Assembly: GCA_902765395.1 (NCBI GenBank)
Contig: CACWZP010000018.1
Span: 1 to 62,356 of the forward strand
Length of the DNA: 62,356 nt
Reading direction: 5' to 3'
Origin: an uncultured Eubacteriales bacterium
GTDB taxonomy: Bacteria; Bacillota; Clostridia; Christensenellales; Aristaeellaceae
The notes under the pieces were generated by a model that did no database searches, was not told where the DNA came from, and saw only the letters and a list, made by a program, of their open reading frames with translations. Shown piece after piece: positions 1-8,194 of this stretch (position 1 is its first letter; every line of letters begins with the position of its first letter). Position numbers and translations under genes: made by a program.

Positions 1-51
1 TGATAGTACTTGGCTGGAAACGGCCCGGTAGGGTAGGTCGTCGCCGGATCT
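1..51 (+). rRNA. rrf: 5S ribosomal RNA, 3' part
   Basis: The window opens inside what reads as the 3' half of a 5S rRNA: the GATAGTACTTGG segment, the GGAAAC loop and GGTAGGTCGTCGCCGG near the end match the conserved 5S 3' half. The 5' half lies outside the window. A strong terminator follows within 5 bases, as expected at the end of an rRNA operon. The exact mature 3' end is not visible. Confidence 0.85.
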
Positions 52-55
52 CAAT

Positions 56-89
56 GAGGACATTCGAAAGAATGTCCTCTTTTCTTTTT
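56..89 (+). terminator. Intrinsic terminator of the rRNA operon
   Basis: A perfect 10-bp stem (56-65 with 70-79) closes a GAAA tetraloop and runs straight into a T-rich tract (80-88). It is the expected end of the 5S transcript. Confidence 0.9.
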
Positions 90-108
90 GGAAAGCGGCG
101 GACGGAGA

Positions 109-160
109 CCTCTTCCGTCATTTGCTTCGCAAATGCCACCTTCCCCGCAGGGGAAGGCTG
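109..160 (-). repeat. Dispersed double-hairpin repeat, copy a (minus orientation)
   Basis: This is the reverse-orientation copy of an element also found at 17611, 18231 and 62254. It has CCTCTTCCG, then a small hairpin (ATTTGC-TTC-GCAAAT), then CACCTTCCCC-GCA-GGGGAAGG. At 62254 the first hairpin has a completely different sequence but keeps its pairing. A GC hairpin of a second family (GGGCGGC-ACAAC-GCCGCCC) follows at about 163-181. Confidence 0.7.
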
Positions 161-201
161 GAGGGCGGCACAACGCCGCCCCTACTGGGGATGCGTAAAC
201 C

Positions 202-236
202 AAGAGCCTACCCGCAATGACGGGGAGGCTCTTTTC
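202..236. terminator. Hairpin downstream of lexA
   Basis: A long near-perfect stem (AAGAGCCT-A-CCCG paired with CGGG-G-AGGCTCTT, loop 215-220) lies between the 5S gene and the 3' end of lexA. On the plus strand it runs into TTTT; on the minus strand the T tract is poorer. It probably separates the rRNA transcript from convergent lexA transcription. Confidence 0.55.
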
Positions 237-270
237 ATTGAGAAAGTGATGAAGGAATCTGAAACGCATT

Positions 271-870
271 TCAGAACTGTCGGATCAGGGCCACCAGTTT
301 GCCCAGCACGGTGACGTTATCGGCATAGATGGGTTCCATGGTGCTGTTCTCCGGCTGGAGGCGGACATGGCCGTCCTCATAGAAGATGCGCTTCAGAGTG
401 GCCTCATCTTCCTCCGTCATGGCGACGACGATCTCGCCGTTGTCGGCGGTGTCCTGCTGGCGCAGCACGACGATGTCGCCGTCCAGGATGCCGATGTCGA
501 TCATGCTCTCGCCCTGCACGCGCAGGCAGAACAGGTCGTCCTTGCCCAGCATGTTCTGGGGGAGCATCAGGTAATCCTCGATGTTCTCGATGGCCAGAAT
601 GGGCTGGCCGGCGGTGACCCGGCCCACCAGCGGCACGCTGCGCCCCCGGGCATGGGAGCCGTCCAGCACCTCCAGCGCCCTGGGCTTGGTGGAATCGCGC
701 CGGATGAGGCCCTGCTCCTCCAGGTGGTTCAGGTGAGCGTGCACGGTGGAAGTGGAGCGCAGGCCCACCGCCGCGCAGATTTCCCGCACCGACGGCGGAT
801 AGCCCTTGTCCTCGATTTCAGATTTGATGAAGTCGAGGATTTTTTGCTGGTTGTTCCCGGATGTGCGCAT
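271..870 (-). CDS. lexA: LexA, SOS transcriptional repressor
   Basis: LexA binds SOS boxes as a dimer and cleaves itself when stimulated by RecA filaments, releasing DNA-repair genes. The 199-residue protein has an N-terminal winged-helix domain (about 1-65), the self-cleavage site Ala87-Gly88 within VTAGQP, and the catalytic pair Ser122 (GESM) and Lys160 (ATLK). I place the start at the ATG at 868-870 because a GGAGG lies 8 bases upstream; a longer reading frame adds 20 residues that do not look like LexA. It is monocistronic and divergent from mraZ. Two SOS boxes overlap its promoter, so it almost certainly represses itself. All key residues are present. Confidence 0.97.
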   Translation of the reverse strand: MRTSGNNQQKILDFIKSEIEDKGYPPSVREICAAVGLRSTSTVHAHLNHLEEQGLIRRDSTKPRALEVLDGSHARGRSVPLVGRVTAGQPILAIENIEDYLMLPQNMLGKDDLFCLRVQGESMIDIGILDGDIVVLRQQDTADNGEIVVAMTEEDEATLKRIFYEDGHVRLQPENSTMEPIYADNVTVLGKLVALIRQF

Positions 871-901
871 GACGCCGCCTCCAATCCTGTCATCTGCCAT
901 A

Positions 902-930
902 AGTATAACATATGTTCGATTAAAATGCAA
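902..930 (-). promoter_or_regulatory. lexA promoter (-35 TTGCAT, -10 TATACT, 17-bp spacer)
   Basis: Read on the minus strand, TTGCAT (925-930) and TATACT (902-907) are exactly 17 bp apart. It is one of four promoters in the window with this -35 hexamer. SOS boxes cover both elements. Confidence 0.8.
905..918 (-). promoter_or_regulatory. LexA operator 1
   Basis: Read on the minus strand, CGAACATATGTTAT matches the Gram-positive SOS consensus CGAACRNRYGTTCG at 12 of 14 positions. It overlaps the -10 element of lexA. Confidence 0.8.
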
Positions 931-941
931 ACACGTGTTCT
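928..941 (-). promoter_or_regulatory. LexA operator 2
   Basis: Read on the minus strand, AGAACACGTGTTTG matches the same consensus at 12 of 14 positions. It overlaps the -35 element and is centred 23 bp from operator 1. Confidence 0.75.
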
Positions 942-1050
942 AATTACACGATGAAAATAATGTGTCAGTGTGGGAGAACGGCCCTGTCCTGCCGTCTTGC
1001 GAGCCATTGGGACGGTGATTGTGACAAAAATCGAAAAATATATGAAATAA

Positions 1051-1108
1051 GTGTCAAAAAGTGGCACAGAAGGTATTGATGTGGTATAATGTGTCATACA
1101 GAGTGGCA
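1051..1108 (+). promoter_or_regulatory. mraZ promoter with candidate MraZ operator repeats
   Basis: An extended -10 (TGG-TATAAT, TATAAT at 1085-1090) precedes mraZ; no good -35 is visible. GTGKYA-type direct repeats occur at 1051 (GTGTCA), 1061 (GTGGCA), 1081 (GTGGTA), 1091 (GTGTCA) and 1103 (GTGGCA), close to a 10-bp period. MraZ is known to bind short direct repeats at its own promoter, so this is a plausible autoregulatory site. The assignment is by inference. Confidence 0.55.
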
Positions 1109-1126
1109 GAAAAGGGGGTGAAGCCG

Positions 1127-1591
1127 GTGTCGATGGCCGAATTTTCCGGAAACTACACGCATAATATTGACCCCAAGGGCCGGGCGACCATCCCCGCGGC
1201 CTATCGCGAAGCGCTGGGCGACGGTTTCACGATCGGCCTGAACAACGAGTTCAACGCCATCGCCCTGTATCCCACCGAGAAGTGGCAGCAGATGAGCGAG
1301 CAACTGGACCGCATCCCGGACAGCGACGCCCGCGGCATGGCCTACGTCCGGCTGATCAAGGCCTTCTCCTTCACGGGGCAGAGCCTGGACAGCCAGGGCC
1401 GCGTGCTGCTTCCCGCCGTGCTGCGCCAGAAGGCCGGCATGGAAAAGGCCATTCGCTTCGCCGGCATGGGCCGGTGGCTGGAGATCTGGGATGAGAACCG
1501 CTTCGCCGCTTCCTGCGAACAGAGCGAGATGGACATCAACGCGCTGCTTGAATACGTGAACGACCGCTACTTCAGTCCCCGGAATGACTGA
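1127..1591 (+). CDS. mraZ: MraZ, transcriptional regulator of the dcw cluster
   Basis: MraZ is an AbrB-fold DNA-binding protein that controls the division and cell-wall operon it heads. The protein has the two MraZ repeats: FSGNYTHNIDPKGRATIP near the N-terminus and DSQGRVLLP in the second half. The start is uncertain by two codons. The GTG at 1127 lies 6 bases after GGGGGTG, giving 154 residues, while the ATG at 1133 (152 residues) has a 12-base spacing; I prefer GTG. A longer frame from 1061 would overlap the promoter. The next gene, ftsL-like, follows after 29 bases, where rsmH normally sits. Direct repeats upstream suggest autoregulation. Confidence 0.93.
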   Translation: MSMAEFSGNYTHNIDPKGRATIPAAYREALGDGFTIGLNNEFNAIALYPTEKWQQMSEQLDRIPDSDARGMAYVRLIKAFSFTGQSLDSQGRVLLPAVLRQKAGMEKAIRFAGMGRWLEIWDENRFAASCEQSEMDINALLEYVNDRYFSPRND

Positions 1592-1620
1592 GTTCTAACC
1601 GATATGCCGGAGGAATAGAT

Positions 1621-1989
1621 ATGAACGGAAAGCGGGTATCCCGCCGCACGCGGGAGCGGCAGACCAGCCGCATATTGATGATCGCGTTCGCGCTGGTGCT
1701 GTTCATCGGCGTATTCGCCCAGATCGCCATGATGGCGAAGCTGTCCAGCCAGAACAAGCAGGTGGTGGAGACCCGGAAGGAGATCAAGGCGCTGAGCGCC
1801 AGCGCCGACAACCTGAACCTGGGCCTGAACCAGTACCACAACCTGGAGCGGATCGCCGCCAGAGCTCAGCAGCTGGGCATGGAACAGCCCGACGAGACAC
1901 AGCTTCGGGTGGTGAACCTGCCCACGATAATCGACAGTACGTCCACGCAGAGTGCCGACAGCTCCGGCACGGAGGAAATGATCGACTAA
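1621..1989 (+). CDS. ftsL: FtsL-like cell-division protein
   Basis: This is a small bitopic membrane protein of 122 residues. It has a basic cytoplasmic N-terminus (about 1-16), one membrane segment (about 18-38) and a likely coiled coil (about 42-85) facing outward, followed by a Ser/Thr-rich tail. That architecture and its place between mraZ and the transpeptidase are those of FtsL/DivIC proteins, which form a divisome subcomplex with FtsQ. The family diverges fast, so the call rests on topology and position. A GGAGG lies 8 bases before the ATG. rsmH is missing between it and mraZ. Confidence 0.75.
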   Translation: MNGKRVSRRTRERQTSRILMIAFALVLFIGVFAQIAMMAKLSSQNKQVVETRKEIKALSASADNLNLGLNQYHNLERIAARAQQLGMEQPDETQLRVVNLPTIIDSTSTQSADSSGTEEMID

Positions 1990-2011
1990 ATCATATCCGA
2001 GGCGGGGAGGG

Positions 2012-4135
2012 ATGCGCTTGGTTCTCACAGGGCCGGTCATCCGTCGCCGCCTTGCGCTATGCATGGCCGCGTTTTTCACGCTGTTCACGGCGCTGGCCGG
2101 GCGGCTGTTCTATCTCCAGGTGATCGCCTCGGAGGAGCTGCAGCACCGCGCCCAGAGCCAGTGGACCAGCGAGAGCGCCATCCAGCCCACCCGAGGGAAG
2201 ATATTGGATCGCAACGGCGCCGTGCTGGCCCAGAGCGCCACGGCCTACACCGCCTCCGTCAGTCCCCGGCAGGTGACGGACGCCGCGCGGCTTGCGAGGA
2301 TCCTTTCGCCGGTGCTGGACATGGAGGCCGCGACCATCGAGAAGCGGGCCTCGGACACCAGTCGGGGCGGGGTGACGCTCAAGAGGCAGCTGCCCCGGGA
2401 GACGGCCCAGCGCATCAAGCGCATGAAGGCGGATTACGCCGCCGCGGGCAAGCGCGACCTGGACGGCCTGTATCTGGAGGAGGAGAGCAAGCGCTACTAC
2501 CCCATGGGCGCCTTCGCAACCCAGCTGATCGGCCTGACCACCATCGACGGCGTGGGGCAGGCGGGGCTGGAACAGTCGCTGGACCGCTACCTGTCCGGCA
2601 AGGCGGGTCGGGTGCTCTCCGAGATCGACGGCAAGGGACGCTCGCTGGGCGACGGCCAGAGCGAGTACATCGCCCCGGTCAACGGCGGCAGCGTGACGCT
2701 GACCATCGACGCCTCCATCCAGAGCTTCTGCGAGCAGGCGGCCCGGGAGGCCCTGCAGGTGAACAACGCCAAGGCTGTGCGGGTGCTGGCCATGGACCCG
2801 GCCACCGGCGAGATCCTCGCCATGGTGAACAAGCCGGATTTCGACCTGAACGACCCGCCCCGAAGCGACGTGGAGAGGCTCACCGAGTATCTGCGCAACC
2901 GGGTGCTCACCGACGCCTACGAGCCCGGCTCTACCTTCAAGATCATCACCGCCGCCTCCGCGCTGGACGCGGGGCTGGTGCGGGTGAACGAGGGCTTCTA
3001 CTGCTCCGGTTCGGTGACGGTGGAGGGCGGCAAGATCCGCTGCTGGGGCAAGCCTCATGGGGCCCAGACCTTCGCCCAGGCGCTGCAAAACTCCTGCAAC
3101 CCGGTGTTCGTGGAGATGGGCCTGCGGCTGGGCGCCGATACCTTTTACAAGTATCTCGACGCATTTGGTATCGGCCAGAAGACCGGGGTGGACATCCCCG
3201 GCGAGGCGGACGGCATCGTGATTTCACGCAGCGCCGTCAAACGGGTGGACATCGCCCGCATCGGCTTCGGCCAGTCCGTGGCGGTGACGCCCGTGCAGCT
3301 GCTGCGGGCAGTGTGCGCCGCCATCAACGGCGGGAACCTGTTGAAGCCCTGGATCGTCCGGGAGATCACCGACGCCGCCGGCAACGTGATCCAGCGGGGC
3401 GAAAAGCAGGTGGTGGGGCACCCCGTCAGGCCGGAGACCTCCGCCACCATGCGGATGCTGCTGGAGGACGTGGTCAACCTGGGCGGCGGCAAGAACGCCC
3501 GCATTCCCGGTTACCGGGTGGGCGGCAAGACCGGCACGGCCCAGGTGTATGTCGACGGCGTGGTGTCCCGGGAGAAGCACATCGGCTCCTTCGTGGGCTT
3601 CGCGCCCGCGGACGACCCGCGCATCGCGGTGATCCTGATCGTGGACCAGGCGGACGTGGCCGTGGACTTCGGCTCCGTCACCGCAGCGCCCTTCGCCCGG
3701 GAGATACTGGAGCGCTCGCTGATCTACCTGGGCGTGGCCCCGGAGACGGACGAGTCGCCCGCCGAGCGGGTGAAGGTGCCGGACGTGACCGGCATGGACG
3801 TGGAGGCGGCCATCCACGCGCTGGAGGAAGCGGGTTTTGATTCCGTGCTGGACGGCGCGGGGCAACGGGTGGTGAACCAGCTGCCCGCCCCGGGGGCCGA
3901 CATGAACGCCGGCGCACTGGTGATGCTGTACGTGGACGGCGTGGAACCGGCGAACGGGACCGTGACCGTGCCGGACGTGACAGGCATGCCTGTGACCGAG
4001 GCCAACCGGCTGCTGAAGAGCTACGGGCTGGAGCTGGCCATCGAGGGCAGCGGGCTGGCCGCCAGCCAGACCCCCGCCGCCGGGGAACAGGTGAACCCCA
4101 CCACGCGGGTGACGGTGCGCTTCGAGCCGCCGTGA
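2012..4135 (+). CDS. Class B penicillin-binding protein, FtsI/PBP2B-SpoVD family, two PASTA domains
   Basis: This is a membrane-anchored D,D-transpeptidase that crosslinks septal (or spore cortex) peptidoglycan, probably working with the FtsW encoded downstream. It has an N-terminal anchor (about 14-36), a dimerisation/pedestal region, and a transpeptidase domain with Ser307-T-F-Lys310, Ser361-C-Asn363 and Lys506-T-Gly508. Two C-terminal PASTA domains follow (about 586-645 and 650-707). B. subtilis PBP2B has two PASTA domains and SpoVD one; with only one PBP gene in the cluster, the vegetative FtsI role is more likely, but SpoVD cannot be excluded. The ATG at 2012 lies only one base after GGGGAGG; the TTG at 2018 has better spacing (7 bases) and may be the true start. 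Confidence 0.93.
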   Translation: MRLVLTGPVIRRRLALCMAAFFTLFTALAGRLFYLQVIASEELQHRAQSQWTSESAIQPTRGKILDRNGAVLAQSATAYTASVSPRQVTDAARLARILSPVLDMEAATIEKRASDTSRGGVTLKRQLPRETAQRIKRMKADYAAAGKRDLDGLYLEEESKRYYPMGAFATQLIGLTTIDGVGQAGLEQSLDRYLSGKAGRVLSEIDGKGRSLGDGQSEYIAPVNGGSVTLTIDASIQSFCEQAAREALQVNNAKAVRVLAMDPATGEILAMVNKPDFDLNDPPRSDVERLTEYLRNRVLTDAYEPGSTFKIITAASALDAGLVRVNEGFYCSGSVTVEGGKIRCWGKPHGAQTFAQALQNSCNPVFVEMGLRLGADTFYKYLDAFGIGQKTGVDIPGEADGIVISRSAVKRVDIARIGFGQSVAVTPVQLLRAVCAAINGGNLLKPWIVREITDAAGNVIQRGEKQVVGHPVRPETSATMRMLLEDVVNLGGGKNARIPGYRVGGKTGTAQVYVDGVVSREKHIGSFVGFAPADDPRIAVILIVDQADVAVDFGSVTAAPFAREILERSLIYLGVAPETDESPAERVKVPDVTGMDVEAAIHALEEAGFDSVLDGAGQRVVNQLPAPGADMNAGALVMLYVDGVEPANGTVTVPDVTGMPVTEANRLLKSYGLELAIEGSGLAASQTPAAGEQVNPTTRVTVRFEPP

Positions 4136-4174
4136 ACCCCATAAGATACGATATTCAATTCGGGAGGACTCCGG

Positions 4175-5626
4175 ATGAAACTGAACGCGCTGATCGTGAA
4201 TATACCGGGCAAGGTGCAGACCTTCGGCAATATGGACGTGGAGATCACGTCGCTGTGCATCGATTCCAGAAAGGCGGAGGCGGGCGCGCTGTTCTTCTGC
4301 ACGCCGGGCCTGCAGGTGGACGCGCACAAATTCGCGCCCCAGGCCGTGGAGAAGGGCGCCGTGGCGCTGATCGTGCAGCGAAAGCTGGAGATGGACGTGC
4401 CGCAGGTGCTGGTGGAGGACGTGCGCAAGGCGCTGTCCTACATCGCCGCCGAATATTTCGGCAACCCGGCGGAAAAGCTGATGATGCTGGGCATCACCGG
4501 CACCAAGGGCAAGACCACCACCTCCTTTCTGGTGAAGTCCATCATGGAGGCCGCCGGGATCAAGTGCGGCCTGATCGGCACGGTCTGCTCCATGATCGGC
4601 GAGGAGACCTTGCCCAACCGGCTGACCACGCCCGACCCCATCGAGACTCAGACGCTGCTGCGGCGCATGGTGGACGCGGGCATGGAGTGCGTCATCATGG
4701 AGGTGTCCGCCCACGCGCTGGACATGCACCGCCTGGCCGGCGTGAAGTTCAAGGTGGGCGCGTTCTCCAACTTCTCCCAGGACCACCTGGACTACTTTGC
4801 CGACATGGACGCCTACTTTGCTGCCAAGATGCGCCTGATGGACCCGGCCATCTGCGAGACCATCGTCTACAACGTGGACGACGAGCGGGTGGGCGCCGCC
4901 ATCAAGGACATCGACTGCACGAAGATGCGCATCGGCATCCGGGAGAGCAGCGACGTGTACGCCAACGACATCGAGATCGGCGAGCGCGGCTGCAGCTTCC
5001 TGATGACCTGGCACAAGCACTTCCGCACCACGGTGTCGCTGCACCTGGCGGGCATATTCAACGTCTACAACGCCCTGATGGCCGCGGGCATCGCCATCTG
5101 CGCGGGCGTGGGGCCGGAGAGCATCCGGCAGGGGCTTGAGAACGTCTACGCCGTGCCCGGGCGCATCGAGCTGCTGGACACCGGCACCCCCTATCGGGTG
5201 ATCCTGGACTACGCCCATTCGCCGGACAGCCTGGAGAACGTGCTGCGCGCCGTGCGCCAGACCGCCAAGGGCAGGATGATCGCCCTGTTCGGCTGCGGCG
5301 GCGACCGGGACAAGGCCAAGCGCCCCATGATGGGCCAGATCGGCGGCCAGCTGGCGGATTACTGCATCCTGACCAGCGACAACCCCCGCAACGAGGAACC
5401 CATGGCGATCCTGGACGCCATCGAGGAGGGCATCCGGCCCACCGGCTGCGAATACATCGTCATCGAGAACCGCCGCGAGGCCATCCGCTACGCCCTGACC
5501 CATGCCGAGCCGGGGGACGTTGTGGTGCTGGCCGGCAAGGGCCACGAGACCTACCAGGACATCAAGGGCGTGAAGCATCCCTTCGACGAGAAGGTCGTCG
5601 TGCGGGAGCTGCTGGAAGAAATCTGA
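4175..5626 (+). CDS. murE: UDP-MurNAc-L-Ala-D-Glu:meso-diaminopimelate ligase
   Basis: MurE is the cytoplasmic ATP-dependent ligase that adds the third amino acid to the peptidoglycan stem peptide. The 483-residue protein has the Mur-ligase P-loop Gly109-T-K-G-K-T-Thr115. The Asp402-N-P-Arg405 motif is the established signature of enzymes selecting meso-diaminopimelate rather than lysine. A GGAGG sits 8 bases before the ATG. It follows the PBP gene after 39 bases. The usual next gene, murF, is absent: only 32 bases separate murE from mraY. Confidence 0.97.
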   Translation: MKLNALIVNIPGKVQTFGNMDVEITSLCIDSRKAEAGALFFCTPGLQVDAHKFAPQAVEKGAVALIVQRKLEMDVPQVLVEDVRKALSYIAAEYFGNPAEKLMMLGITGTKGKTTTSFLVKSIMEAAGIKCGLIGTVCSMIGEETLPNRLTTPDPIETQTLLRRMVDAGMECVIMEVSAHALDMHRLAGVKFKVGAFSNFSQDHLDYFADMDAYFAAKMRLMDPAICETIVYNVDDERVGAAIKDIDCTKMRIGIRESSDVYANDIEIGERGCSFLMTWHKHFRTTVSLHLAGIFNVYNALMAAGIAICAGVGPESIRQGLENVYAVPGRIELLDTGTPYRVILDYAHSPDSLENVLRAVRQTAKGRMIALFGCGGDRDKAKRPMMGQIGGQLADYCILTSDNPRNEEPMAILDAIEEGIRPTGCEYIVIENRREAIRYALTHAEPGDVVVLAGKGHETYQDIKGVKHPFDEKVVVRELLEEI

Positions 5627-5658
5627 ACTCTCAATCAAGCGGAAGGAACATAAGATAA

Positions 5659-6654
5659 ATGCAAAGGTTGATTTGGACCGTCGTAGCGGCATTTGCCATG
5701 GCCATGGTGCTGGGGCCGATCGTGATTCCGTGGCTGAAGAAGATGAAGTTCGGCAAGAAAATCTATGAGCTGGGCCCCCAGACCCACAAGAAGAAGCAGG
5801 GCACGCCCCAGATGGGCGGCATCATATTCGCCCTGCCGGCGCTGATCGCGGCGCTGGCCTTCTCCTATGGCGACGCCCGCTGGGATTTCCTGCTCATCGC
5901 GCTGGTGAGCGCCCTGGGCTTCGGGCTGATCGGCTTCATCGACGACTGGATCAAGATCCGCCATCACGCCGCCGAGGGCCTCACGCCCAAGCAGAAGCTG
6001 GCGCCCCAGATCGTGCTCTCCATCGGCCTGGCCGTGTGGGCCTACCTGAACCCGAAGATCGGCTCCAGCCTGACGGTGCCCTTCTTCAACGTGGAGTGGA
6101 ACCTGGGCTGGTTCTACATCCCGGTGATGGTGTTCGTGCTGGTGGGCACGGTGAACTCCGCCAACCTGCTGGACGGCCTGGACGGCCTGCTGGGCGGCTG
6201 CAGCCTGTTCGACTTCGTGGCCATGGCGCTGATCTGCGTGGCCATGGCGGCGGCCAACCCCGCCGAGGCGGACAACTTGCTGAACGTGGCGATCCTCGCC
6301 GGGGCCATGGTGGGCGGCCTGCTGGGCTTCCTGCGCTTCAACAGCCACCCGGCCCGGGTGTTCATGGGCGACGTGGGCTCCTTCTTCATCGGCGGCGCGC
6401 TGGTGGGCATGACGCTGGTGACGCGGCTTTCGCTGCTGCTGCCCATCATCGCGCTGGCGATGGTGATGAGCAGCGTGTCCGACCTGATCCAGTTCGCCTA
6501 CTTCCGCGCCACTCACGGCAAGCGCTTCTTCAAGATGGCGCCGCTGCACCATCACTTTGAGCTCAGCGGCATGCCCGAGACCCGCATCGTGGCCATGTAC
6601 TACATCGTGACGGCCATGCTGTGCCTGGTGTCGCTGCTGGGGTTTGTGGCTTAG
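5659..6654 (+). CDS. mraY: Phospho-N-acetylmuramoyl-pentapeptide transferase
   Basis: MraY is a polytopic membrane enzyme that transfers phospho-MurNAc-pentapeptide to undecaprenyl phosphate, making lipid I. The 331-residue protein has about ten hydrophobic segments. Family motifs are visible: the FIDDW aspartates, NLLDGLDGL, and the PLHHHFE triple-histidine loop near the C-terminus. The ribosome site is modest (GGAAGGA, 11 bases upstream). A heptamer-repeat hairpin lies just after the stop codon, before murD. Confidence 0.97.
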   Translation: MQRLIWTVVAAFAMAMVLGPIVIPWLKKMKFGKKIYELGPQTHKKKQGTPQMGGIIFALPALIAALAFSYGDARWDFLLIALVSALGFGLIGFIDDWIKIRHHAAEGLTPKQKLAPQIVLSIGLAVWAYLNPKIGSSLTVPFFNVEWNLGWFYIPVMVFVLVGTVNSANLLDGLDGLLGGCSLFDFVAMALICVAMAAANPAEADNLLNVAILAGAMVGGLLGFLRFNSHPARVFMGDVGSFFIGGALVGMTLVTRLSLLLPIIALAMVMSSVSDLIQFAYFRATHGKRFFKMAPLHHHFELSGMPETRIVAMYYIVTAMLCLVSLLGFVA

Positions 6655-6657
6655 CGG

Positions 6658-6782
6658 ATTAATGAGGAATTAGGAATGAGGAATGATGAATTGTGGAGTG
6701 CCTCCGGATGGATTTCAATCAATGAAATCCGTCAGGATTTCCACAACCATTCCTCATTCCTAATTCTTCATTCCTGATTATC
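6658..6782. repeat. Heptamer-repeat inverted element, copy 1
   Basis: The left arm (6658-6696) is built of AATGAGG-type heptamers and the right arm (6741-6782) is its imperfect reverse complement. Between them is AAATCC-GTCA-GGATTT. The right half aligns with the corresponding part of the element at 13711 (AATCAA, AAATCC, GGATTT, CCATTCCT), so the two are copies of one element. It fills the mraY-murD gap. Confidence 0.75.
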
Positions 6783-6820
6783 GGATTCATGACAAGTATT
6801 GGCACTTTGGAGGTATCAAC

Positions 6821-8194
6821 ATGATGAAGGACAAAAAAGTACTGGTATTCGGCATGGCCCGCAGCGGCATCGCGGTGGCGAAGCTGCTGATGGACAAGGG
6901 AGCCAGGGTTTACATATGCGACGCCAAGCTCGAGGCAGACTTCGACGGCGCGCTGGATGAATTGAAGGCCGCGGGCGCTACCTTCTGCCTGGGCGAGCAG
7001 CACCCGGAAAACCTGGTGGAGGGCATGGACGCCCTGGTCATCAGCCCCGGCATCCCCGTGGAGCATCCCGCCGTGGTGCGTGCCAAGGCACTGGGCGTGG
7101 AGGTGATGGGCGAGATCGAATACGCCTATCGCGAGTCCACGGGCCTGCTGCTGGCCATCACCGGCACCAACGGCAAGACCACCACCACCACGCTGCTGGG
7201 CGAGATCTTCAGGAACGCCGGCAGGCGCACCTTCGTGGTGGGCAACATCGGCACGCCCTATTCCGGCGCGGCGGGGGAGACGAAGCCCGGCGACGTGACC
7301 GTCTGTGAGATCTCCTCCTTCATGATGGAGACCTCCTCCAAGTTCCATCCGGCCGTGGCCGCGGTGCTGAACATCTCCGAGGATCACCTGAACCGCCATG
7401 GCACCATGGAAAGGTACATCGCCCTCAAGGAGCGCATCTTTGAAAACTGCGTGGGGGACGACTGGGTGGTGCTGAACTGGGATGATCCGGTGACCCGCGA
7501 CATGGCGAATCGCGTGAAGTGCCGCGTGGGCTGGTTCTCCTCCCGCAACGAGGTGCCCTTCGGCGCGTTCGTGAAGGACGGCATGATCGTCTACGGCAGC
7601 GCAAAGGACTACAAGTCCGTCTGCCCGGCGGCTGAGGTCTACATCCCCGGCGAGCACAACCTGAAGAACGCCCTGGCCGCCACGGCCATGGCCATGGCCG
7701 TGGGCGTGCCCGCGCCGGTGATCCGCCACACCCTCAAGACCTTCAAGGGCGTGGAGCACCGCATCGAATTCGTGCGGGAGCTGGACGGCGTGCGCTTCAT
7801 CAACGACTCCAAGGGCACCAACGTGGACTCCACCATCCAGGCCGTGCGGGCCATGGACCGTCCCACGGTGCTGATCCTGGGCGGCTATGACAAGCACACC
7901 GACTTCACCCCGCTTTGCGAGGAGATACTCAAGTGCCCCATTTCCCGGATCGTGCTGATCGGCGCGACGGCCAAGCAGCTGGAGGAGACGCTTGAAAAGG
8001 TGGGCTACCATGCATGGACCCACGCGGGCTATGAATTCAAAAAAGCCATCGACATGGCCTTCGTGCAGGCGAACGCTGGCGGCAACGTGCTGCTGTCGCC
8101 CAGCTGCGCGTCGTTCGATATGTTCAAGGACTACGAGGAGCGCGGGCGCATCTTCAAGGACATCGTGAACGCCCTGGAGAGCAAAAAGGCTTGA
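6821..8194 (+). CDS. murD: UDP-N-acetylmuramoyl-L-alanine:D-glutamate ligase
   Basis: MurD is the cytoplasmic ligase that adds D-glutamate to UDP-MurNAc-L-Ala. The 457-residue protein has an N-terminal nucleotide-binding Rossmann-like domain (VLVFGMARSGIA), the P-loop Gly115-T-N-G-K-T-Thr121, the SSFMMET region and the ligase C-terminal domain with NDSKGTN and LSPSCASFD. A GGAGG sits 7 bases before the ATG. Its stop overlaps the TTG start of ftsW, indicating translational coupling. The 166-base gap upstream holds the heptamer element. Confidence 0.97.
   Translation: MMKDKKVLVFGMARSGIAVAKLLMDKGARVYICDAKLEADFDGALDELKAAGATFCLGEQHPENLVEGMDALVISPGIPVEHPAVVRAKALGVEVMGEIEYAYRESTGLLLAITGTNGKTTTTTLLGEIFRNAGRRTFVVGNIGTPYSGAAGETKPGDVTVCEISSFMMETSSKFHPAVAAVLNISEDHLNRHGTMERYIALKERIFENCVGDDWVVLNWDDPVTRDMANRVKCRVGWFSSRNEVPFGAFVKDGMIVYGSAKDYKSVCPAAEVYIPGEHNLKNALAATAMAMAVGVPAPVIRHTLKTFKGVEHRIEFVRELDGVRFINDSKGTNVDSTIQAVRAMDRPTVLILGGYDKHTDFTPLCEEILKCPISRIVLIGATAKQLEETLEKVGYHAWTHAGYEFKKAIDMAFVQANAGGNVLLSPSCASFDMFKDYEERGRIFKDIVNALESKKA

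Noticed and set aside
2059-3840. A 593-codon plus-strand frame inside the PBP gene in another phase
   Set aside because: Arg/Gly/Pro-rich translation typical of a shifted frame of a high-GC gene.
3224-5692. An 822-codon open frame on the minus strand opposite the PBP and murE genes
   Set aside because: High GC content keeps the antisense frame open; its translation is His/Gly/Ala/Val-rich without motifs, and the plus-strand genes are certain.
6658-6782. Heptamer runs considered as a CRISPR or tRNA-like structure
   Set aside because: Units are only 7 bases, without spacers, and no cloverleaf can be drawn.
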